The position numbers were made by a program, and so were the translations under genes. A model generated the notes under the pieces. That model worked only from the letters and a program-made list of their open reading frames with translations, did not search any database and was not told where the DNA came from. From contig PKXA01000132.1 of NCBI GenBank assembly GCA_003133325.1, positions 51,483-115,482 of the forward strand: a DNA stretch of 64,000 bases, written 5' to 3'. Shown here in pieces: positions 19,133 through 26,532 of the stretch; position 1 is the first letter of the stretch; every line of letters starts with the position of its first letter. Source of the stretch: Acidimicrobiaceae bacterium (GTDB lineage Bacteria > Actinomycetota > Acidimicrobiia > Acidimicrobiales > RAAP-2).

Positions 19133-20218
19133 ATGGGACTGTCCATCGGCATCGTCGGTCTTCCCAATGTGGGAAAGTCCACCCTGTTCAACGCCTTGAC
19201 CCGGAACGACGTACTGGCGGCCAACTATCCATTTGCCACCATCGAACCCAACGTCGGCGTGGTGGCCGTGCCCGATCCCCGACTCAATCGACTGGGCGAA
19301 CTCTTCGAAAGCAAGGAACTGGTTCCGGCCACGGTGACGTTCGTGGACATCGCCGGGATCGTCAAGGGGGCATCGGAGGGTGAGGGCCTCGGGAACAAGT
19401 TTCTGGGCGCCATCCGCGAAAGCGACGCCATCTGCCAAGTGGTCCGGGTATTCACCGACCCCGACGTCATCCATATGGACGGCCGGATTGCCCCGGGCGA
19501 CGACATTGCCACCATCAACACCGAACTCATGTTGGCCGATCTGCAGACAGTGGAGAATCGGCTGATCAAGCTGGCCAAAGAAGCGCGGAAGCAGCCGGAA
19601 CTCGGACCGGCGCTGAACGAGGCGGAGAAGGCACGGCAGATTCTCGACTCGGGTCGCACCATCGCATCGGCCGCCGCCATCGGTGAGATCGACCTCGGAC
19701 TTCTGGCCGATCTCCATCTGCTCAGCGCCAAGCCGTTCATCTATGTGTTCAACGTCAACGAGGGTGCATTGAACGACGATTCTTTGCGGGCCGAACTCGT
19801 GGCACTGGTGGCTCCCGCCGAGGCGGTGGTCGTCTGTGCTCAGATCGAGGCGGAAGTGGCCGCTCTCGACGCCGAGGATGCGACCGAGTTGTTGGCCAGT
19901 TACGGCCAGGACGAGTCGGGCCTGGTGCAATTGGTCCACGTGGGCTTCTCCACCCTCGGCCTCCAGACCTTCCTCACCGCCGGGCCCAAGGAGTCGCGCG
20001 CGTGGACCATCCACATCGGCGACACCGCCCCCCAGGCCGCCGGCACCATCCATACCGACTTCGAACGCGGTTTCATCAAGGCGGAGATCGTCGGGTACGA
20101 CGATCTGGTGGAGGCCGGATCTCTGGCCGCGGTGCGTTCCGCCGGCAAGGCGCGGGTGGAAGGCAAGGAGTACGTGATGCGCGACGGCGACGTGGTCGAG
20201 TTCCGCTTCAACGTGTAG
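19133..20218 (+). CDS. ychF: Redox-regulated ribosome-binding ATPase YchF
   Basis: YchF (OLA1 family) is an Obg-related P-loop NTPase that binds the ribosome and prefers ATP. The 361-residue protein begins at ATG 19133 with GIVGLPNVGKSTLFNALT (Walker A), has the DIAGIVKGASEGEGLGNKFL switch region, the YVFNVNE segment in place of the GTPase NKxD motif (reason for ATP preference), and a C-terminal TGS domain ending GDVVEFRFNV. Length and motifs are fully standard. It marks the end of the conserved block; the downstream DNA to about 24,490 looks accessory. Confidence 0.97.
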   Translation: MGLSIGIVGLPNVGKSTLFNALTRNDVLAANYPFATIEPNVGVVAVPDPRLNRLGELFESKELVPATVTFVDIAGIVKGASEGEGLGNKFLGAIRESDAICQVVRVFTDPDVIHMDGRIAPGDDIATINTELMLADLQTVENRLIKLAKEARKQPELGPALNEAEKARQILDSGRTIASAAAIGEIDLGLLADLHLLSAKPFIYVFNVNEGALNDDSLRAELVALVAPAEAVVVCAQIEAEVAALDAEDATELLASYGQDESGLVQLVHVGFSTLGLQTFLTAGPKESRAWTIHIGDTAPQAAGTIHTDFERGFIKAEIVGYDDLVEAGSLAAVRSAGKARVEGKEYVMRDGDVVEFRFNV

Positions 20219-20258
20219 GAAGCACCATTTGCCGAGGTCAGAGGCTTGGGATCCCTCC

Positions 20259-20291
20259 AGAGTCCGCACAGAGTCCGCACAGGGTCCGCAA
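20259..20291. repeat. 11-bp tandem repeat array A
   Basis: Three consecutive 11-mers: AGAGTCCGCAC (20259-20269), AGAGTCCGCAC (20270-20280) and AGGGTCCGCAA (20281-20291), 40 bases after the ychF stop. The sequence is closely related to the array at 24357-24389 (GGAGTCAGCAC, GGAGTCAGCAA), and the two bracket the accessory segment. Confidence 0.8.
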
Positions 20292-20356
20292 GATGTCCCC
20301 TTGCGGGATCCAGAGCCTCCGGTGGATCCATAGTGATTCATCAACGACCTGGCGGA

Positions 20357-20620
20357 TCAACCGGAACGCGGCATCCGGCTCCATCGGTATGAGATGCCGT
20401 TCTCGTATGTCTCGGTGATCTCGTCGTATCCGAAGCACCGGTCAGCCTTCGCCCGAGCTTCGGCCCTGGTCATTGGAAGGCTCTCTGTCTCACCATCGGT
20501 GAATTCAACGGTCGCGATCCCTCTACCGGCTTCGCTCCTCCATTCGATGGCCATGACCTTTTCGGCATCTCCGGGCGCCGAGAAGTTGATTGGATCGATG
20601 GGGTACCCAGAATCTGCCAT
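20357..20620 (-). CDS. Small hypothetical protein
   Basis: This 87-residue open frame starts ATG 20620. The product (EWRSEAGRGIATVEFTDGE, then EARAKADRCFGYDEI) looks like a compact soluble domain with plausible codon use, but I recognise no family. No clear ribosome-binding site is present. It sits in the accessory stretch after ychF with another small minus-strand frame upstream. It may be a genuine orphan gene of the island or chance. Confidence 0.4.
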   Translation of the reverse strand: MADSGYPIDPINFSAPGDAEKVMAIEWRSEAGRGIATVEFTDGETESLPMTRAEARAKADRCFGYDEITETYENGISYRWSRMPRSG

Positions 20621-20641
20621 TGCACCATCAAAGCAGGCTGG

Positions 20642-20660
20642 CCTAGGTCTAGGTCTAGGT
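20642..20660. repeat. Hexanucleotide tandem repeat
   Basis: CTAGGT is repeated three times in a row just downstream of array A and the small gene at 20357-20620. The repeat is rich in CTAG, a rare tetranucleotide in most GC-rich genomes. Nothing else is recognised in 20621-20767. Confidence 0.5.
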
Positions 20661-20767
20661 GACTGGTGTCCATCGCGCCTTTCGATCCGCGAACCGGTCT
20701 GCCAAACGGCACGTGAAAGACCCCCGGCCGGAATCGGGGGCCATCGTAAGTCGAACGGGTGACTTGT

Positions 20768-21046
20768 TCAGTCACCCCATTCGTCGGGCCAACCGCGTCG
20801 CTCCATCGCAACCTTGCTCGTAGGAATCTCCAACCCGTCCAGTGTGGTGCGGCCGCTGGCCTCGAGCAGCCGCAGCAGATATGCCGGGTCGTCTGTGACG
20901 GCCGTGATATGCGTGCCGTCGTCGGCAACGCAATGGAGCAACCCCCAGCCGTCTTCAGTGGGATCAAGACCAGCAACCTCGCAAACATGCTCATACTCGC
21001 CCCCGAGAACGTCGAACGTGATAAACGAGTAGTCGACGGGCTTCAT
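20768..21046 (-). CDS. Small hypothetical protein
   Basis: The 92-residue frame starts at ATG 21046, preceded by AGGGTG six bases upstream, a usable ribosome-binding site. The product (YSFITFDVLGGEYEHVCEVA, then LLHCVADDGTHITAVTDDPAYLLRLLEASG) reads like a real soluble protein, with acidic composition and balanced residues. I do not recognise the family. It is the same strand as the small frame at 20357-20620 but 147 bases upstream. No function is proposed. Confidence 0.5.
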   Translation of the reverse strand: MKPVDYSFITFDVLGGEYEHVCEVAGLDPTEDGWGLLHCVADDGTHITAVTDDPAYLLRLLEASGRTTLDGLEIPTSKVAMERRGWPDEWGD

Positions 21047-21333
21047 GACGTCACCCTAGGCGTTGCCCTCGACCGCGACTGGCTCATGGCGTGGTTCACG
21101 ACGCACCTCCGAGAGCGGGACGGCGTTCGTAGGCCATAGCTCCAGACTGCCGGGTCCGTTGAGAGAGGATTCGCCGCCTCGCGCCGGGCCTGGCACCCAA
21201 CCCCCTCCTACATGAGTTGCGGGCCACGCGCGGCCCGACGCGAAAGCGCCCGTCCCACGGGCTGACGGGGATCGGGCGCTCTGCTGAACTTGTACTCCGA
21301 GAAACGAACTGCAGTCGGGGAGTGGCGCTCAGC

Positions 21334-21349
21334 GGGGCTTCGGAGCCCC
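21334..21349. terminator. Stem-loop, possible terminator
   Basis: GGGGCT (21334-21339) and AGCCCC (21344-21349) form a perfect 6-bp stem with loop TCGG, followed by TTGCCTTT. It lies in a ~480-base stretch (21047-21530) where I see no convincing gene. A weak intrinsic terminator or a structured remnant are both possible. Confidence 0.35.
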
Positions 21350-21729
21350 TTGCCTTTGCAACGCTCCCGCTCCGAGCTGCTTGCCTTTGCCTACTTCGCG
21401 AGCCTTCCGGGAAGCCGTCCCGGACGATCCCCTGCATCCCGTTCTCAGGATGAACCATCCTGATGAGGTTTCGATAAGCCACCTCCTCCGGATCCTTCAT
21501 TGCCATTCTGCCGAAGAGCGGTCACTTTGAGAAGTGCCTAAAGACCCAATTGATCTCGGACCGAGCGTCACTGGCACCGGGTCGGAGATGGTCCACACTG
21601 TCCCGTTGTCTCCCGCAGCCAAATCCCCACGTCGAGCGCTACTGGGGCAGGGCGCGAATGTGGGCGGTCAGCATGGCCGTCACCGTGCCCCGGGTTCGCG
21701 TGGCTCTCACGCTGTCAAAGTTCACGGCC

Positions 21730-21915
21730 GAGCTTCGGCGGCGGGGGAGGAGCGGCGGCAACGGCTAGTGCTAGGAATGCCCGATCAGGCCAGGCGAACC
21801 GCGGACGTGGCGTGCCTCGGTGCACAGACCCCGAGTTGATGACGAAGCACGATGAACTCGAAGAAGCTCGAAGGCGCGGCGGGCCAGTCGGTAGAGGAAC
21901 GAGAGGGCCACGGCC
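21730..21915 (-). mobile_element. Decayed IS integrase/transposase fragment
   Basis: Reading the minus strand from 21915, three short blocks typical of the N-terminal part of actinobacterial IS-associated integrases appear in order but in different frames: LSFLYRLARRAFELL (about 21912-21868), EFIVLRHQLGV (about 21862-21830) and RPRFAWPDRAFLALAV (about 21815-21768). The intact family reads EILVLRHQLAVLRRQ followed by RPR..PADRA.LAAL. At least two frameshifts separate the blocks, and the rest of the protein, including the DDE core, is absent. This is a relic of an insertion element within the accessory region. Confidence 0.6.
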
Positions 21916-22068
21916 GCAAAGGTCCCACCCCACCTATCGCGCCTCGTCAAGCTGGCATTCGAGTGTGTGCACCCCACAGGCGACCCCTGGAGGCCGCCAC
22001 CGACAACCCGGCGCGAGGGGGCGAAGCGTGCTGTAATTAGGGTCTTGCCAGGGGAGGAGGCCGTACTG

Positions 22069-22695
22069 ATGAGTGACACGGTCAAGATCGGCCCGATATC
22101 GGCGGAAGCGCCGCTTGGACCACCGCCAGGACCACCGCCGGTTCCCGACTTCTCCATTGTCCCTCGGGTGGGCGTGGCGATCGCTGGGGCCATTATCGTC
22201 CTGCTGATTGTGTCCATCGCCGGAAACTGGCTCTGGGCTCTGGATTTCTTCCACGTGGCCGGCGGGGGTCTGTGGACCGGAATCGATCTCTTCGTCGGCC
22301 TGGCCATCGGGCCCATCATCGCCAGGATGTCCGTGCCGGCCCGCATCGAGTTCTCCACCCGGTTCATGCCAAAGATGCTCGTGATCATGCCCACGCTGGT
22401 CATCGTGACGTTGGCCGCGGGGTACCAACTGGCGCGCCGCCTGGGCTACCTTGCGCCGAATTCCCCGAACCACGGCTTGCTGGTCGCCTCATACATCGTG
22501 GTCGGGGTGATGACGGTAATCGCTTTGGGCCTACTGGAGCCGGCAAACCTGGCTGTGCTCTTCGAATTGAAGAAAGAGCGCCCCAATGGCGAGCGCATCG
22601 GCAAGCTGATGCGGATCTTCATCCTCACCGCCGGCATTACGGGACTGATGCAGGTTGCGACCCTGGTGATCATGACGAGGTTGGCCACCTCGTGA
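22069..22695 (+). CDS. Four-helix membrane protein (first of a coupled pair)
   Basis: The 208-residue product has a Pro-rich N-terminus (APLGPPPGPPPVPDF, about 13-27) and four hydrophobic segments (about 33-55, 60-85, 108-130, 140-165), with a basic loop and a last helix. FFHVAGGGLWTGIDLFVGL recalls CopD/DUF2269-type membrane domains, but the family is not certain. ATG 22069 follows GGGGAGGAGG by eight bases, a strong ribosome-binding site. The stop overlaps the next gene (GTGA at 22692-22695). No enzyme motif is visible; a pair of interacting membrane subunits is inferred from the overlap. Confidence 0.7.
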   Translation: MSDTVKIGPISAEAPLGPPPGPPPVPDFSIVPRVGVAIAGAIIVLLIVSIAGNWLWALDFFHVAGGGLWTGIDLFVGLAIGPIIARMSVPARIEFSTRFMPKMLVIMPTLVIVTLAAGYQLARRLGYLAPNSPNHGLLVASYIVVGVMTVIALGLLEPANLAVLFELKKERPNGERIGKLMRIFILTAGITGLMQVATLVIMTRLATS

Positions 22696-23138
22696 CCGCG
22701 GTCATGGAGAACGCCGACCTTACCGACGAGCTCACGCTTCCCCCGATCGGCGAGATGGGGATTGCTGCGCTGATCCTCGTTGTGGCCGCTGGAATCTACC
22801 TGACCGCCCAGACGAACCGCCATCCGAATCTGGTGCCAGCGGTCATCGCCCTGACCCTGGCCGGCGTTGTGGTGGCGGTGGCGGTGGTCATGCTGGCGCG
22901 CATCGGCAAGTTTGCCTGGGGCAAGTTCCGGATGGTCTTCGGTTGGGCGCTGCTCGAGTACGCGGTGATCGCCGGGATGCTCGTTTTTGTATTCGTCTTG
23001 GACCACGTACCGAGCGCCACGCTGGCGGTGCTCATCGCCGCTCTCGTGCTCTTCGCCGTCGACATCCCGATGATGTTCGGATTCGCCGTGGCGCGCTACC
23101 AGTCGGTCTCGCCCAAGGCGTCAAGGAATGAGCCATGA
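22692..23138 (+). CDS. Four-helix membrane protein (second of a coupled pair)
   Basis: The 148-residue product has four hydrophobic segments (about 19-38, 44-65, 80-100, 108-130) and a short basic tail. GTG 22692 overlaps the upstream stop; ATG 22704 is an alternative start. It resembles its partner in size and topology but not obviously in sequence. No family is recognised and no catalytic residue stands out. The two genes form a self-contained unit within the accessory region. Confidence 0.65.
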   Translation: MTAVMENADLTDELTLPPIGEMGIAALILVVAAGIYLTAQTNRHPNLVPAVIALTLAGVVVAVAVVMLARIGKFAWGKFRMVFGWALLEYAVIAGMLVFVFVLDHVPSATLAVLIAALVLFAVDIPMMFGFAVARYQSVSPKASRNEP

Positions 23139-23309
23139 GCGACGTGTCACACGGACCGAGTTGGTGAGAAACCGCTGACAGAAACGGTATCGGCCGAAGG
23201 GCAAAATTAGCGACCGGCTGCACCTGGCCTGAACGACACCTGTGAGATGTTCCAGTTTCGTCCGAGGTTCGCTTGCGGTCATAGAGGCGAGGACAACGTT
23301 CAGGCCGAT

Positions 23310-23355
23310 CAGGTTTGCAACCAGCAGGCCGGGGGTTCGATTCCCTCAGCACGAA
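23310..23355 (+). other. tRNA 3'-half-like sequence, possible att scar
   Basis: The segment contains a TTTGCAA anticodon-loop-like heptamer, then a T-arm: GGGGG (23331-23335), loop TTCGATT (23336-23342) and CCCTC (23343-23347). The anticodon stem has mismatches, and no D-arm or matching 5' acceptor strand is found upstream, so this is not a functional tRNA. The minus-strand translation gives the EGIEPPACWLQT type of peptide commonly produced antisense to tRNA genes. Integrases often leave such 3' halves at island ends. Confidence 0.4.
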
Positions 23356-23522
23356 CTTTGTGATGTACGAACCGCGTCCTCCCGTTGGTCTTTCGACGTG
23401 ATCGGAACTTGAAGGGTGACAGGATCGCGTCCCGGCCTTTCACCCGGCATCTCGAGTTTCGACGGCCGAGTGTGCGTCTGGTCCGACGCGGACCTCCACG
23501 GCGGGAGCTGGTGCTTCCAATC

Positions 23523-23549
23523 TGTACAACTATGTAAACAGGTTGTACA
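23523..23549. promoter_or_regulatory. Palindromic operator of the toxin-antitoxin operon
   Basis: TGTACAAC (23523-23530) and GTTGTACA (23542-23549) form a perfect 8-bp inverted repeat with an 11-base AT-rich spacer, ending nine bases before the antitoxin ATG. Phd/YefM antitoxins repress their own operon from such sites, so autoregulation is inferred. Confidence 0.7.
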
Positions 23550-23558
23550 CTTCTCAGC

Positions 23559-23807
23559 ATGGCAACAATGGCAGTCAGCGAAGCCCGGGAACGACTTTCC
23601 GAAGCGGTTGAGACCTCCCACACTGAAGCAGTCTTCTTGGAGCGTTATGGCCATCCAGCCGCCGTACTCGTCAGCCCTGAGCGCTACGAAGAACTGATGG
23701 AGGCGCTCGAGGAAGCGGAAGACGTCGAGGCTTTCGATGCCGCGATGGTTGAGGAAGGCGCCAATATCCCCTGGGAAGAGGTCAAGGCCGATCTCGGCTG
23801 GAAGTGA
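23559..23807 (+). CDS. Phd/YefM-family antitoxin
   Basis: The 82-residue protein has the Phd/YefM DNA-binding fold at the N-terminus (MAVSEARERLSEAVETS, then VFLERYGHPAAVLVSPERYEELME) and an acidic C-terminal tail (EEAEDVEAFDAAMVEEGANIP) that would wrap the toxin. Such antitoxins neutralise RelE/ParE-fold toxins and repress their own transcription. The inverted repeat directly upstream fits this. Its stop overlaps the toxin start (GTGA at 23804-23807), giving coupled translation. Confidence 0.88.
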   Translation: MATMAVSEARERLSEAVETSHTEAVFLERYGHPAAVLVSPERYEELMEALEEAEDVEAFDAAMVEEGANIPWEEVKADLGWK

Positions 23808-24064
23808 CCACCCACCGCATCGAGGTCCGTCCCGCCGCAGCACGGGCGCTACGCAAGCTCGACCCGGACATCCGTCCGCGCATCCAGGGAGCGATTGCTC
23901 TCCTTGCCCACGACCCGCGACCGCCGGCAGCCCGGCCTCTGCGGGGTCGGCCGGGTTACCGGGTACGGGTGGGCGACTACCGCATCATCTACACGGTTGC
24001 CGACGACGTGCTCCTGATCGTGGTCGTGGCCCTCGGACATCGCCGCGAGGTCCACGACCGATAG
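23804..24064 (+). CDS. RelE/ParE-family toxin
   Basis: The 86-residue basic protein shows the RelE/ParE fold signature: HRIEVRPAAARALRKLD at the start, LRGRPGYRVRVGDYRIIYTV in the middle and VALGHRREVHDR at the end. RelE-type toxins cleave mRNA on the ribosome, ParE-type poison gyrase. The Arg-rich YRVRVGDYRIIY strand and C-terminal HRREVHDR favour RelE-like activity, which is inference. GTG 23804 overlaps the antitoxin stop. Together they form a complete type II module in the accessory region. Confidence 0.88.
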   Translation: MTTHRIEVRPAAARALRKLDPDIRPRIQGAIALLAHDPRPPAARPLRGRPGYRVRVGDYRIIYTVADDVLLIVVVALGHRREVHDR

Positions 24065-24356
24065 CTGGTCGTAGCCTGCCGGGTGGCTTCGACCATCACT
24101 TCGACCGCAGTTGCTTCTCGGTAATATGCCGGCGCCGGGTCCGTCGTAGCAAAGGTTCCCGCCAACCGATGCTCCGGACCCGGCACCTCTTACGAGAAAC
24201 TTCCAGCCCGAGCGCTTCTGAGGCACGGGGGGCGAGTGTGTGCGGAACCCGGCGGCCGAAGCCGCTCGGGCGGTAGCGTCTGGTCATGGGAATGTTGTGG
24301 CGTCTCCTCGCACAGCACCCCCCGCTGTCGCCGGCGACATCGCTGCCAGTCCGCGT

Positions 24357-24389
24357 CCAGCCCGCACGGAGTCAGCACGGAGTCAGCAA
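24357..24389. repeat. 11-bp tandem repeat array B
   Basis: GGAGTCAGCAC (24368-24378) and GGAGTCAGCAA (24379-24389) are preceded by a degenerate unit CCAGCCCGCAC (24357-24367) and an AGTCCGC near 24350. The units share the RGTC.GCAM core and the final AA with array A at 20259-20291. The ~420-base gap 24065-24487 holds no other feature I can support. Confidence 0.65.
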
Positions 24390-24487
24390 ACGGCCAATGA
24401 CAACCAACGCCCGTCAGAGGCATAAGAGCAGGTGACAGCACACTCCGAGCGATTGCCATCCGTGCCTGCGACGTTCCGGTTCGACGT

Positions 24488-25288
24488 ATGAGCTCCGACA
24501 TCCTCATCCGGGTGGACGGGGTCAGCGTGGTGCGTGATGGTACTGCGCTGATCGAGGACATCACCTGGGAAGTGCGGGCAGGCGAACGGTGGGTGCTGCT
24601 CGGCCCCAACGGCTCGGGAAAGACCACCCTGCTGCGCGTGGTCGGCTCGGCCCTGTGGCCTACCCGGGGCGTCGTGGAGATTCTGGGCGAGCGCCTGGGC
24701 CGCGTCGACATGCGTGCTCTGAGGCAACGGATCGCCACGGTGAGCGCGTCGATCAGCCGGTCGCTCCGCCCAGAGCTGTCTGCCCTCGATGTGGTGTTGA
24801 CCGGTCGCTATTCGGTTCTCGAGACATGGTGGCACGAGTTTTCCACCGAGGACAGAGCCGAGGCTGATCGCTTGCTGCAACGGGCCGGGTTCGGAGGCGA
24901 TTCGTTCGACGGACGGTCGTTCGGGCTGTTGTCGGAAGGAGAGCGCCAACAGGTATTGCTGGCCCGGGCGTTGATGGGCCGACCCGAGCTACTGCTGATG
25001 GACGAGCCTGCCGCCGGGCTCGACCTCGGGGCGCGGGAGCGATTGGTCGGCCGGCTCTCGGCGCTGGCCGACGACCCGTCGGTGCCGGCACTGGTGTTTG
25101 TCACCCATCACCTGGAAGAGATACCGACGGGGATGACCCATGCTGCCCTCCTTCGTGACGGGAGCATGGTGGCGTCGGGACCGGTAGATGACGTGCTCAC
25201 GAGCAGCGTCGTTTCCGATGCGTTCGGAATCGATGTCGCGGTAGATCACACCGACGGCCGCTGGTCGGCCCGGGCCGAGCGCTGGTAA
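24488..25288 (+). CDS. ABC transporter ATP-binding protein
   Basis: The 266-residue protein is a single nucleotide-binding domain: Walker A GPNGSGKTT (about residues 38-46), Q-loop region, signature LLSEGERQQ, Walker B LLLMDEP, D-loop and H-loop FVTHHLEEI. It ends with a short acidic tail. No permease or binding-protein gene is adjacent: the upstream DNA is the island edge and the downstream neighbour is a pseudogene. The sequence resembles the iron/zinc-type or ModF/PhrA-like orphan ATPases, so a non-transport role is possible. Substrate unknown. Confidence 0.88.
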   Translation: MSSDILIRVDGVSVVRDGTALIEDITWEVRAGERWVLLGPNGSGKTTLLRVVGSALWPTRGVVEILGERLGRVDMRALRQRIATVSASISRSLRPELSALDVVLTGRYSVLETWWHEFSTEDRAEADRLLQRAGFGGDSFDGRSFGLLSEGERQQVLLARALMGRPELLLMDEPAAGLDLGARERLVGRLSALADDPSVPALVFVTHHLEEIPTGMTHAALLRDGSMVASGPVDDVLTSSVVSDAFGIDVAVDHTDGRWSARAERW

Positions 25289-25317
25289 GCAACAAGCGAC
25301 AAGTCGAGGTGTGGCCA

Positions 25318-25953
25318 TGCCCAACACCCAGGTGTACGAGGAGCCCGACAACCGGGTCGCCGCAGAGTTCTGGGCGCTTCCATCTGTCCGTGGGCATGGA
25401 TAGCGTCAGGTCGGATTCTTTTCGCGTCCGAGGTCCGGCCCGTCACCGTGCGCTGGAACGTGATGCGTCTGACCTCTTTCAACTCGGAAAAGGAGGGTCT
25501 CAACGGGGTGTACCGCAAGATGGTCGACTCTTCGTGGGGGCCGGCCCGGGTCTGCATCGCCGCTCAGGAGGCCCGCGGAGACGACCTCCTGTCGCCGTTG
25601 TACACCGAGTTGGGCAATCGCTTCCATCTTGAGGGCAAGCCGAGGGAACGGGTGGCCACCGAAGAGGCGCCGGCGACTGCCGGGCTTCCCACCGGCTTGG
25701 CCGATGCCGCGGACGGCGAAGCATTCGACAAGGCAATCGAGGTGTCCCGCCATCTGGGCACGGACCAGGTCGGCCATGAGGCGGGAACCCCGGTCATCAG
25801 TGTGGAAGGGTTGGCGTTCTTCGGTCCGGTGGTCTCCCCGGCCTGCGGGGAGAAGCTGCCGTTGTCCTGTGGGACGGTGTGCTCGGCGTGGCCGGGACCG
25901 ACGATTTCTTCGAGTTGAAGCGCTCTCGCACCTGGGACCCTGGCTTTACGTGA
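25318..25953 (+). pseudogene. Frameshifted DsbA-family (mycothiol-dependent nitroreductase-like) gene
   Basis: Three frames together reconstruct a protein of the Rv2466c-like thioredoxin-fold family. Frame 1 from about 25318 gives MPNTQVYEEPDN and VAAEFW. Frame 2 gives CPWAWIAS (about 25394-25417) and continues through VRWNVMRL, WGPARVCIAAQEARGDDLL, LADAADG and GTPVISVEGLAFFGPV. From about 25845 the homology moves to a third frame: WDGVLGVAGTDDFFELKRSR, ending at TGA 25951-25953. Two indels plus local divergence after CPWAW indicate a pseudogene, unless assembly errors are to blame. Family members are actinobacterial mycothiol/mycoredoxin-linked reductases. Confidence 0.75.
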
Positions 25954-25979
25954 ACAGACCCCGACGACATCGGTGGTGG

Positions 25980-26441
25980 TTAGGCGAGCAGGGTATCCAG
26001 ATCGTCAGAGGCGGCAAAGATGGCAAGCAGAGCGCGGTCGCGTTCATAGCTGAGCAGATCGGTGGCGCCGGCCAGGTCCACCCACCTCACCTCGTCGACC
26101 TCGTCGTTGGTCTCGAACCCGTCGTCGTGCTCCACCGTCATCATCCAATAGGCGACAACCTTGGAGCGCCCCTTGCGATCCTCGTATTCGGTATGACCGA
26201 GGAACCTGACCAACTGGCAGATGAGACTGGTCTCCTCGAGAACTTCCCGCAGAGCGCAATCCTCCAAGGTCTCGTCCTCTTCGAGCTTGCCCTTGGGGAA
26301 GCTCCAGTCCTCCCGCATCGGGCGGTGGACCAGGGCCACGTCCCACCGACTCCCGGCCTGCCGTACCACCAGCCCGCCCCCCGCCCTGACAACGTCGTTG
26401 GATTGGCTCGTCCCGACCGTAGCGCTTCGGCTGTTTCCCAC
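25980..26441 (-). CDS. Nudix hydrolase
   Basis: The 153-residue protein carries the Nudix box as GKLEEDETLEDCALREVLEETS, matching Gx5Ex7REUxEE, preceded by the HRPMREDWSFPKGK strand seen in MutT1/diadenosine-polyphosphate hydrolase-type enzymes. These cleave nucleoside diphosphate linkages. The first ~18 residues are not conserved and Val18 (VVRAGGGLVV) could be the real start. It is divergent from the CYTH-CHAD gene 91 bases away. In actinobacteria, Nudix, CHAD and phosphohistidine-phosphatase genes often cluster, suggesting (poly)phosphate metabolism; that is inference. Confidence 0.88.
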   Translation of the reverse strand: MGNSRSATVGTSQSNDVVRAGGGLVVRQAGSRWDVALVHRPMREDWSFPKGKLEEDETLEDCALREVLEETSLICQLVRFLGHTEYEDRKGRSKVVAYWMMTVEHDDGFETNDEVDEVRWVDLAGATDLLSYERDRALLAIFAASDDLDTLLA

Positions 26442-26532
26442 AGAAGCGACTCTACCGCCGTGGATTGCCGGGAGCAGGCATCAACGGGCACAGGCCAGGG
26501 ATTCATAGTGGCCTGGGCTGTAGTCTGCGACC

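Noticed and set aside
21096..21506. Minus-strand frame of 136 codons in the accessory region.
   Set aside because: Only the first ~30 residues look protein-like; the rest is Arg/Ser-rich and includes the hairpin at 21334, so a gene is not supported.
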